DNA from: Geodermatophilus dictyosporus
GTDB lineage: Bacteria > Actinomycetota > Actinomycetes > Mycobacteriales > Geodermatophilaceae
Assembly (NCBI RefSeq): GCF_900115505.1
Contig: NZ_FOWQ01000011.1
Location: 62,001-126,000 of the forward strand
DNA length: 64,000 bases
Direction: 5' to 3'
The notes under the pieces are model-generated. The model was not told the origin of the DNA, ran no database searches, and saw only the letters and a list, made by a program, of their open reading frames with translations. Numbering within the stretch: position 1 is the stretch's first letter; each line of letters starts with the position of its first letter. The position numbers and the translations under genes are program-made. Positions 58,264-64,000 of the stretch are shown piece after piece.

Positions 58264-58885
58264 AGCTCCTGACCGCGGCCAGGTCCGCCAGCCAGGCCAG
58301 CGCCGCGGCGGCCACGGCCTCCGGTGCCCGCGACAGCGAGTGGTCGCCGGGCACCTCGGCCACCGAGGCGGCCGGCACCCCGGCGAGCGCCGCCCCGACC
58401 TCCGCCGGGCGGCCGAACGCGTCAGTGGCCCCCTGCACCACCACCAGCGGCACCCCGGCGGCGGCCAGCTCGGCGGCCCGGCTGCGCTCCGGCCGGCCCG
58501 GCGGGTGCAGCGGGAACGCCAGCGCCAGGACGCCGTCGGCGCCGAGGGCCGTCGCCGTCCGGCAGGCCACCCGCGCGCCGGCGCTCCGGCCGCCGAGCAC
58601 CAGCGGCCCGGCGAGCCCGGGGCGCACCGCGTCGAGGACCGCCGTCCAGGCGGTGTCCAGGTGCTGCGGGGCCGGCGCGATCCGCCGGCCGGCCACCTGC
58701 CACGGCTGGGCCACCCGCAGCACCCGCCAGCCCGCGCCGGCCGCCGCCGCGGTGACGGCGGTCAGGTCGGCCGAGCCCACCCCGCCGCCCGCGCCGTGAC
58801 CGAGGACGAGCGTGCCGAGCGGGCTCTCGTCCGGCCCGTCGCGGTGCACGCCGGCGGGGCCGAGCGGGGTCTCGACGAGCCTCAC
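58262..58885 (-). CDS. Alpha/beta-hydrolase family protein (KANL3/Tex30-like)
   Basis: 207 residues. LVLGHGAGGGVGSADL forms the oxyanion region, LVLGGRSAGARVACRTA carries the nucleophile elbow (GRSAG) and PGDHSLS supplies a likely catalytic His. It is a small cytosolic esterase-type fold of unknown substrate. The GTG overlaps the HAD gene stop (GTGA), so it belongs to a three-gene unit DedA-HAD-hydrolase. Confidence 0.8.
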   Translation of the reverse strand: MRLVETPLGPAGVHRDGPDESPLGTLVLGHGAGGGVGSADLTAVTAAAAGAGWRVLRVAQPWQVAGRRIAPAPQHLDTAWTAVLDAVRPGLAGPLVLGGRSAGARVACRTATALGADGVLALAFPLHPPGRPERSRAAELAAAGVPLVVVQGATDAFGRPAEVGAALAGVPAASVAEVPGDHSLSRAPEAVAAAALAWLADLAAVRS

Positions 58886-59562
58886 TCCGGCAGGGCGAGC
58901 AGCGCCTCGACCGCGCCGGCGAGGTCCGGCGCGACGACGGCGGGAGCCGGGTAGGCCGGCGGGTAGACCCGCTCGCCGCGCGGGAACCAGGCCCCGGTCA
59001 GCCCGGCCCGCTCCGCGCCCAGCACGTCCCAGCCGTGCGCGGCCACCAGCGCCATCCGTGCCGGCTCGACCCGGCACGTGCCCGCGGCCCACAGGTAGGC
59101 CGCGCGCGAGGGCTTCCAGGCGCGCACCGTCTCGCTGCTCAGCGACCGCTCGACCAGCGGCGTGATGCCGCCGCGCTCGAGCCCGGCCTCGGTCACGCCG
59201 GGGGAGCCGTGGGTGAGGGTCACCGCCCGCACGCCGGCCGCGGTCAGCCGGCGCAGCGCGGGCTCGACGTCGGGGTGGGGGGAGAGCTCGAGGAAGGCGT
59301 CGGCCACCTGCGAGCGGTCGTCGTCGGCCAGGTCGGTGAGCTGGGCCAGCGCGGAGTCGAACGCGGCGCGGAAGGGCAGCCAGGTGCCGGCCACGGTGGC
59401 GGCGAACCCGGTCTGCAGCGTCCGGCCGAAGACGGTGGCCAGCAGGTGCCCGGGCAGGCCGAGCTCGACCAGCGCGGCCTGCACCGGCGCCAGGTCGAGC
59501 AGCGTCTCGTTGACGTCGAAGGCGACGACGTGCGGGCGGCGGGCGCCGGCGTGCCCGCTCAC
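58882..59562 (-). CDS. HAD-family hydrolase, haloacid dehalogenase type II
   Basis: 226 residues. The nucleophile Asp16 lies in VVAFDVNETLLD (second catalytic position Asn instead of Asp, as in L-2-haloacid dehalogenases rather than phosphatases). Motif II TLTHGSPG, motif III lysine in VRAWKPSRAAY, motif IV VAAHGWDVLGAERAG. It may dehalogenate 2-haloacids, though many members have no known substrate. GTG start overlapping the DedA stop. Confidence 0.85.
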   Translation of the reverse strand: MSGHAGARRPHVVAFDVNETLLDLAPVQAALVELGLPGHLLATVFGRTLQTGFAATVAGTWLPFRAAFDSALAQLTDLADDDRSQVADAFLELSPHPDVEPALRRLTAAGVRAVTLTHGSPGVTEAGLERGGITPLVERSLSSETVRAWKPSRAAYLWAAGTCRVEPARMALVAAHGWDVLGAERAGLTGAWFPRGERVYPPAYPAPAVVAPDLAGAVEALLALPE

Positions 59563-60248
59563 GCCGTCGGCCGTTCGCGGCCGGCGTCCTCGGCCCGCCC
59601 CGCCGTGGAGCGCCGGCGCCGGTGGTGGCGCACGTCCTGGACGCGCTTGTAGACCAGGTAGCCGATGCCGAGGGCGAAGGCCGCGACCACCGCGTAGTCG
59701 AGGTAGTGCAGGTTGTCCTGCAGGAAGTCGCCGGCCAGGACGCCGAGGGTGACCAGGACGGTGTTCCAGATCAGGCTGCCGGCCGCGGAGTAGAGGACGA
59801 ACTGCAGGATCGGCATCCGCACCACCCCCGCGGGCACGGAGATGAAGCTGCGCACGATCGGCACCATGCGGCCGAAGAACACCGCCGAGCGGCCGTGCCG
59901 CTCGAACCAGGCGAAGGTCTTGTCGACGTCGGCGGTCTCCACCAGGGGCAGCCGGTCGAGGAAGGCGTGCGACCGCCGCGGGCCCAGGGCCCGGCCGACG
60001 TAGTAGAAGAAGAGCGCGCCGAGGATCGAGCCGATCGTGGCGAAGGTGATGACGGCGACCATGTTCATCTGGCCGTCGTTGATCAGCACGCCGGCCAGGC
60101 CGAGGACCGCCTCGCTGGGGATCGGCGGGATGACCGTCTCGAGCAGGATGCTGAACCCCACGCCGACGGGCCCCAGGCTCTCGACGAGGTCGAGCAGGAA
60201 GCCGGTGATCCCGCCCTGGTCTGAGGCGGCGGCGGCGAGGAGGGACAT
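59559..60248 (-). CDS. DedA-family membrane protein
   Basis: 229 residues. DedA signature: SLGPVGVGFSILLETVIPPIPSEAVLGLAG at the start, and the conserved FGRMVPIVRSFISVPAGVVRMPILQFVLYSAAGSLIWN, with about four to five membrane segments. DedA proteins act in lipid scrambling and membrane homeostasis. The basic C-terminal tail is longer than usual. First gene of a coupled minus-strand operon. Confidence 0.9.
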   Translation of the reverse strand: MSLLAAAASDQGGITGFLLDLVESLGPVGVGFSILLETVIPPIPSEAVLGLAGVLINDGQMNMVAVITFATIGSILGALFFYYVGRALGPRRSHAFLDRLPLVETADVDKTFAWFERHGRSAVFFGRMVPIVRSFISVPAGVVRMPILQFVLYSAAGSLIWNTVLVTLGVLAGDFLQDNLHYLDYAVVAAFALGIGYLVYKRVQDVRHHRRRRSTAGRAEDAGRERPTA

Positions 60249-60316
60249 GGGTCCACGGTAGAGGCGCCCCCTGCGGACCGCCCGGACGCCGCCGGGACGC
60301 GGGGGGCCGCTGGGGC

Positions 60317-60322
60317 TAGCGT
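60317..60322 (+). promoter_or_regulatory. Leaderless -10 element for the amidohydrolase
   Basis: TAGCGT ends six bases before the ATG at 60329; no ribosome-binding site is present. Confidence 0.5.
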
Positions 60323-60328
60323 GCCGCC

Positions 60329-61624
60329 ATGCGCCAGCGCCTGACCGCCCGGGCCGTCGTCGTCGGGGACCGGGCGGGCACCGTCGTCCCCGACGCCGCC
60401 GTCGACGTCGACGACGGCCGGATCACCTGGGTGGGGCCCTCGGCCGAGGCCCCGCCGGCGGGCGACGCCGACGTCGTGGCGCTGCCGGGCCTGCTCGTGC
60501 CGGGGCTGGTGAACACCCACTCGCACGCGCCGATGGTGCTCTTCCGCGGCCAGGGCGAGGGGCTGCCGCTGGACCGCTGGCTGCGCGAGGTGATGTGGCC
60601 GCGGGAGGCGCGGCTGACCCCCGAGGACGTCGAGGTCGCGATGACCGCCGCGTCGGCGGAGATGCTGCGCGGCGGGGTCACCACCAGCGTGGAGATGTAC
60701 TTCTCGCCCGAGCGGATCGCCGCCGCGGTCACCGCGACCGGCGCCCGTGCGGTGATCCCCGCGCCGATGGTGCCGCTGCCCGGGATGCCGCCGCTGGAGG
60801 AGCAGATGGCCGCCGCCGTCGACCTGGCCTCCCGCGTGCCCGACGACGGCAGCGTCGAGTACGGCCTGGGCCCGCACGCGGCCTACACCGTGCCCCTGCC
60901 CCTGCTGCGCCGGGCCGCGGAGCTGTGCCGGGAGCACGGGATGCTGCTGCACCTGCACGTGGCCGAGACCGCCGGCGAGGGCGCCGACCTGCTGGCCACG
61001 CACGGGCTGTCGGTGCCGGCGCTGCTCGCCGCGCACGACGTCCTGGGCGGGCGGGTGCTGGCCGCGCACTGCGTGCACATGGACGACGGCGACCTGGAGC
61101 TGTGGGCCGAGTACGACGTCGCCGTCGCGCACTGCCCGGCCAGCAACGCCAAGCTGGCCAGCGGCCTGGCGCGGGTGCGGGACATGCTCGACCGCGGCAT
61201 CCGGGTGGGCCTCGGTACCGACGGTCCGGCGTCCAACGACGGGCTGGACCTGCTCGCCGAGGTCCGGCTGGCCGCGCAGCTCGCCCGGCTGCGGGAGGCG
61301 TCGGCCACCGCGCTGACCGCGGCGGAGGCGTTCTGGCTGGCCACCGGCGGGGCCGCCGACGCGATCGGCCGGCCCGACCTGGGCCAGGTGGCGGCCGGGC
61401 GGCGGGCCGACCTGGTGCACGTCGACACCCTCGACCTCGGCTTCGAGCCGGTGGGTGATGACGCCGACTGGCTCACCCACCTGGTCTGGTCGGGGGTGTC
61501 CCGGCTGATCCGTGACGTGTGGGTGGGCGGCCGGCCGGTGGTGGCCGACGGCACGGTCACCGGCGTCGACGCCGGTGCGCTGCGGACCGAGGTGGCGCAG
61601 CGCGCCGCCCGCCTCGCCGGCTGA
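60329..61624 (+). CDS. Amidohydrolase / SAH-MTA deaminase-like (TRZ/ATZ family)
   Basis: 431 residues. Metal ligands: His64 and His66 in VNTHSHAPM, a later His in LLHLHVAETAGEG, one in AAHCVHM, and Asp298 in LGTDGPASND. The WPREARLTPEDVE segment and the end GRRADLVHVDTLDLGFEPVGD fit the 5-methylthioadenosine/S-adenosylhomocysteine deaminase group; guanine or triazine deaminases are alternatives. It deaminates a purine-like ring in the cytosol. Probably leaderless. Confidence 0.87.
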   Translation: MRQRLTARAVVVGDRAGTVVPDAAVDVDDGRITWVGPSAEAPPAGDADVVALPGLLVPGLVNTHSHAPMVLFRGQGEGLPLDRWLREVMWPREARLTPEDVEVAMTAASAEMLRGGVTTSVEMYFSPERIAAAVTATGARAVIPAPMVPLPGMPPLEEQMAAAVDLASRVPDDGSVEYGLGPHAAYTVPLPLLRRAAELCREHGMLLHLHVAETAGEGADLLATHGLSVPALLAAHDVLGGRVLAAHCVHMDDGDLELWAEYDVAVAHCPASNAKLASGLARVRDMLDRGIRVGLGTDGPASNDGLDLLAEVRLAAQLARLREASATALTAAEAFWLATGGAADAIGRPDLGQVAAGRRADLVHVDTLDLGFEPVGDDADWLTHLVWSGVSRLIRDVWVGGRPVVADGTVTGVDAGALRTEVAQRAARLAG

Positions 61625-61634
61625 GGGGGCGCCG

Positions 61635-61659
61635 CCACGATCAGGTGACCTGATCGTGG
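61635..61659 (+). terminator. Hairpin terminator after the amidohydrolase
   Basis: CCACGATCAG (61635-61644) pairs with CTGATCGTGG (61650-61659) around a 5-base loop, 10 bases after the stop. Confidence 0.7.
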
Positions 61660-61709
61660 TGCGTCCTCCCCGACGGTGGGCGGTGGGGAGGACGGGCACC
61701 CGCCGTTCC

Positions 61710-61725
61710 TCAACCAGACGGTTGA
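61710..61725. promoter_or_regulatory. ArsR-type operator, upstream copy
   Basis: TCAACC-AGAC-GGTTGA. Same half sites and spacing as the copy at 61754-61773; overlaps the -35 hexamer. Confidence 0.6.
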
Positions 61726-61750
61726 CGACGGGCACGCGGAGGCCTACCCT
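61722..61750 (+). promoter_or_regulatory. Promoter of the arsR-AHSA1 operon
   Basis: TTGACG (61722-61727) and TACCCT (61745-61750) with a 17-base spacer; transcription would start near 61757, inside the downstream operator. Confidence 0.6.
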
Positions 61751-61753
61751 CTT

Positions 61754-61773
61754 TATCAACCAGTTGGTTGATA
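61754..61773. promoter_or_regulatory. ArsR-type operator, downstream copy
   Basis: TATCAACC-AGTT-GGTTGATA, 8-bp arms around four bases, covering the predicted start site of its own operon: the arrangement expected for autorepression. Confidence 0.7.
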
Positions 61774-61786
61774 TAGGGAGTCGCAG

Positions 61787-62137
61787 GTGGCGGCAGACGA
61801 GCTCTCCCGGGTGTTCGCGGCACTGGCCGACCCGACCCGGCGCGACATCGTCGCCCGGCTCGCGGTCGGTGACGCGACGGTCGGCGAGCTCGCCGCCCCC
61901 TACGACGTGACCGTCCAGGCGGTCTCGAAGCACCTCCGGGTGCTCGAGGACGCCGGCCTGGTCAGCCGCAGCCGGGAGGCCCAACGGCGCCCGGTGCACT
62001 TGGAGGCGGAGGTGTTCGACCTGATGACGAAGTGGATCGAGCGCTACCGGCGCCAGGCCGAGGAGCGCTACCGCCGCCTCGACGACGTCCTCCGGTCCCT
62101 GCCGGACGACCCATCCCAGGAGAGGAACCCGTCATGA
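61787..62137 (+). CDS. ArsR-family transcriptional regulator
   Basis: 116 residues with a winged helix: LSRVFAALADPTRRDIVARLAVGDATVGELAAPYDVTVQAVSKHLRVLEDAGLVSRSR. No cysteine metal site, so it is the non-metal subtype commonly paired with an AHSA1 protein. GTG start with GGGAG upstream. Two matching palindromes flank its promoter. It overlaps the next gene by four bases (ATGA). Confidence 0.9.
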   Translation: MAADELSRVFAALADPTRRDIVARLAVGDATVGELAAPYDVTVQAVSKHLRVLEDAGLVSRSREAQRRPVHLEAEVFDLMTKWIERYRRQAEERYRRLDDVLRSLPDDPSQERNPS

Positions 62138-62613
62138 CCACCAGCACGCGCGAGACGCAGATCGTCGCCGACCCCGACGTCCCGCTGGTCCGCATCACCC
62201 GCGAGTTCGACGCCCCGCCGAGCAGGGTGTTCCGCGCGCACACCGACCCGGAGCTGCTCGTGCGGTGGCTGGGCCCGCGCGGGCTGGAGATGCGGATCGA
62301 CTCCTTCGACTGCCGGCCGGGCGGCTCCTACCGCTACGTGCACAGCGACGCGAACGGCGAGTACGCCTTCCGCGGCTGCTTCCACGACGTCCGGCCCGAC
62401 GAGCTGATCGTGCAGACGTTCACCTTCGAGGGCGCGCCCGACGGCGTCGCGCTGGAGAAGCTCGTCCTCGAGGACCTCGGCAACGGCCGCACCCGGCTGA
62501 CCGCCACCTCGCTGGTCGACTCCTTCGAGGGCCGCGACGCCTTCCTGGCCAGCGGCATGGAGACCGGCGTCGTCGAGGGCTACGAGCGCCTCGACGAGGT
62601 GCTGGCCGGCTGA
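62134..62613 (+). CDS. AHSA1/SRPBCC-family protein
   Basis: 159 residues: VRITREFDAPPSRVFRAHTDPELLVRWLGPRGLEMRID at the start, GGSYRYVHSDANGEYAFRG, and a long last helix ending in YERLDEVLAG. The fold resembles the Hsp90 activator Aha1 C-terminal domain; bacterial versions bind unknown hydrophobic ligands. Co-translated with ArsR and probably under its control. Confidence 0.88.
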   Translation: MTTSTRETQIVADPDVPLVRITREFDAPPSRVFRAHTDPELLVRWLGPRGLEMRIDSFDCRPGGSYRYVHSDANGEYAFRGCFHDVRPDELIVQTFTFEGAPDGVALEKLVLEDLGNGRTRLTATSLVDSFEGRDAFLASGMETGVVEGYERLDEVLAG

Positions 62614-62617
62614 GCGC

Positions 62618-63418
62618 TCACGGGCGCAGCGAGATCGTCTCCCCGCGCACGACGGTCCGCAGCTCACCCGGCGCCCGCCGCTCGGCGACCTCCCGCACGA
62701 AGTCGCCGAGCGGCGAGGCGAACCGGTCGTAGTCGTCGAAGTGCACCGGCACGGTGACCGGCGGCTTCAGCAGCTCCACCAGGTCGGCGCCCTGCCGGCC
62801 GTCCATGGTCACCGTGAAGCCCAGCGCCCTGGTCCCGCCCAGGTGCGGGACGACGACGTCGAGCGGGCCGCACCGCTGCAGCACCTCGGCGAGGTAGGGG
62901 CGGAAGAGCGTGTCGCCGGTGATGTACCCGCGCCAGGTCACCTCGCCGCCGCGGAGCAGCTCCAGCACGCTGCCCATGACCGGCGGCAGCACCTTCGCCA
63001 GCAGGCCGGGGCCGTGCTCACCGGGCACCGAGGTGATCCGCAGCGTCTCGCCGTCGCCGCCGATCTCGTGCACCTGCCAGGGCCGCAGGTCGGCCGTGGC
63101 CGAGAAGCCGCGGGAGCCGAGCGTGCGGGCCGCCGCCTGGGTGGTGACGACCGGCGTGGCCTTGTCGATGGTGGCGTAGGCGATCCGGTCCCAGTGGTCG
63201 CCGTGCAGGTGGGAGAGCAGGACGGCGTCGAGGTCGGGCAGGTCCTCCGGCAGCAGCGCCGGGTCGGTCAGCCGCTTGGCGAACAGGCCCTTGCCCAGGT
63301 ACACCCGCTCCCCGCGGCGGACGAAGTTCGGGTCGGTGAGCAGGGTGAACCCGCCCAGCCGGAGCAGCGTCGTCGCGTTGCCGCCGAAGGTGAGGGTGAC
63401 GTCGTCCGGGCCGGTCAT
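62618..63418 (-). CDS. Metallo-beta-lactamase-fold hydrolase (UlaG-like)
   Basis: 266 residues. Di-metal motif LSHLHGDHWD (His70, His72, Asp74, His75), a later GEHGPG supplying another His, and ITGDTLFRP with the bridging Asp. The N-terminal GGNATTLLRLGGFTLLTDPNF matches the UlaG/L-ascorbate-6-P lactonase-like subgroup. Cytosolic; the substrate is unknown. Confidence 0.87.
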   Translation of the reverse strand: MTGPDDVTLTFGGNATTLLRLGGFTLLTDPNFVRRGERVYLGKGLFAKRLTDPALLPEDLPDLDAVLLSHLHGDHWDRIAYATIDKATPVVTTQAAARTLGSRGFSATADLRPWQVHEIGGDGETLRITSVPGEHGPGLLAKVLPPVMGSVLELLRGGEVTWRGYITGDTLFRPYLAEVLQRCGPLDVVVPHLGGTRALGFTVTMDGRQGADLVELLKPPVTVPVHFDDYDRFASPLGDFVREVAERRAPGELRTVVRGETISLRP

Positions 63419-63447
63419 GCGCGCCCCCTACCCCGCGCGGCGGGTGG

Positions 63448-63837
63448 TCAGCCGCGCCGGCGCAGCGCGGCGACCAGCACCGCGGCCACGGCGGTGAGCA
63501 GCAGCGGGTGCAGGAAGGCGAGCGCCTCCAGGCCCTCGCCGAAGCCGGACTCCCGGTAGCGGGTCACGCACACCACCGCGGTGACGAACTGCGGGCCGAC
63601 CAGCGCGAGCACCAGGACCCGCGCCACCACGGGCCGCCGCCGGCCGGCGAGCGCGGGCACCGGCGCCAGCAGGAAGGCCAGCCACCACCAGCCGCTGACG
63701 AACTCCGTCCGGTAGGAGTCGCCGCCCAGCGGGACGAGGCCGCGCGCGGTCGCCAGGGCCAGGACGCCGACCGCGGCGGACGCCGCGAGGAGGGCCAGGA
63801 CGGCGGCGAGGTCGGCACGGACCCGGGCGTGGAGCAC
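63448..63837 (-). CDS. Small four-helix membrane protein, unknown function
   Basis: 129 residues with about four hydrophobic segments (DLAAVLALLAASAAVGVLALATA; GWWWLAFLLAPVPALAG; VARVLVLALVGPQFVTAVVCV; LHPLLLTAVAAVLVAAL) and an RTEFVSGWWW loop. GTG start. Divergent from the TldD-like gene, 25 bases away. No family recognised. Confidence 0.6.
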   Translation of the reverse strand: MLHARVRADLAAVLALLAASAAVGVLALATARGLVPLGGDSYRTEFVSGWWWLAFLLAPVPALAGRRRPVVARVLVLALVGPQFVTAVVCVTRYRESGFGEGLEALAFLHPLLLTAVAAVLVAALRRRG

Positions 63838-63862
63838 CCGGCCATCCTGGTAGACAGAGGCG

Positions 63863-64000
63863 ATGGTGCAGCCCCGGGACGTCGACGAGTCCTTCCTCGC
63901 CCTGCCCCTGTCCGCGCTCACCGAGGCGGCGCTCACCCGCGCGGTCGACCTCGGCTGCGAGCACGCCGACCTGCGAGTGGAGCGGATCCGCACCCAGTCG
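63863..64000 (+). CDS. TldD/PmbA-family metalloprotease-like protein, 3' partial
   Basis: 46 codons are visible before the window ends. The sequence after the ATG, with ALTRAVDLGCEHADLRVERIRTQ, matches the start of TldD/PmbA-type proteins (zinc metalloprotease family involved in peptide modification and quality control). AGAGG lies two bases before the ATG. The HExxxH-type motif lies outside the window. Confidence 0.65.
   Translation, partial: MVQPRDVDESFLALPLSALTEAALTRAVDLGCEHADLRVERIRTQS

Noticed and set aside
1-64000. CRISPR arrays, tRNA or rRNA genes, transposons, prophage
   Set aside because: No regularly spaced repeats, no cloverleaf-like segments ending in CCA-type ends, no transposase or integrase frames, and no sharp shift in base composition were noticed. 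A covariance search would be needed to exclude small RNAs.

Overview
The window is very GC-rich (roughly three quarters G+C by eye), uses GTG starts and GTGA/ATGA overlaps heavily, and carries a mycofactocin locus, a DUF3097 gene, NDMA-type alcohol dehydrogenases and a class E sortase. Together these point to a high-GC actinobacterium. Protein flavour suggests the Geodermatophilaceae (Blastococcus, Geodermatophilus, Modestobacter), but that is an inference. No rRNA, tRNA, CRISPR array, transposase or integrase was seen; the window reads as chromosomal backbone.

Layout. 1-1.5 kb: the end of a molybdate-type ABC ATPase, a MobA/MocA-like nucleotidyltransferase and moaE. 1.7-3.3 kb: a PAS-GAF-PP2C phosphatase. 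3.3-5.9 kb: two CNNM/CBS membrane proteins and a CsbD-like peptide. 6.0-7.4 kb: moaD and moaA. 7.5-14 kb: an unrecognised secreted protein, an MFS exporter, an aldo/keto reductase, a membrane protein, DUF3097 and a PRC-barrel/DUF2382 protein. 14.1-17.8 kb: coxD(moxR)-coxE-xdhC-MOSC, maturation genes for molybdenum hydroxylases. 18-28.9 kb: two NDMA-dependent zinc alcohol dehydrogenases, a fused AAA+/VWA protein, a nitronate monooxygenase, a GAF-LuxR regulator with a divergent acyl-CoA synthetase, sortase E with a small partner, and an FAD monooxygenase. 29-38 kb: a propanediol-type iron alcohol dehydrogenase with a two-component system matching MnoS/MnoR, an aldo/keto reductase, then a VWA protein, a MoxR ATPase with a histidine-rich tail, and a methanol:NDMA oxidoreductase (Mno). 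39.6-50.2 kb: mycofactocin genes mftR, mftA, mftB, mftC, mftE and mftF, interrupted by transport and housekeeping genes and with no mftD in view. 53.2-58.2 kb: a form II CO-dehydrogenase-like coxSLM-coxG operon. 58-64 kb: hydrolases, DedA, an amidohydrolase, an ArsR/AHSA1 pair, a metallo-beta-lactamase-fold protein and the start of a TldD/PmbA-like gene.

How it works together. Two redox themes dominate. The first is alcohol oxidation with mycofactocin: four alcohol dehydrogenases of families known to depend on mycofactocin or the artificial acceptor NDMA share a 32-kb stretch with their regulators, metal or assembly chaperones and the cofactor's own biosynthesis genes. The second is molybdenum hydroxylase chemistry: molybdate uptake, molybdopterin synthesis, CoxD/CoxE/XdhC maturation and the CoxSLM enzyme, split between the two ends of the window. 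Three separate MoxR-VWA chaperone sets, each beside a different oxidoreductase system, link the themes.

Regulatory DNA that can be read directly includes an IdeR/DtxR-type iron box, two ArsR-type palindromes, an inverted repeat on the mftA promoter, Crp-like GTGA-N6-TCAC sites at three promoters, an isolated 18-bp palindrome before the secreted-protein gene, several leaderless -10 elements and many long perfect hairpins at gene ends.
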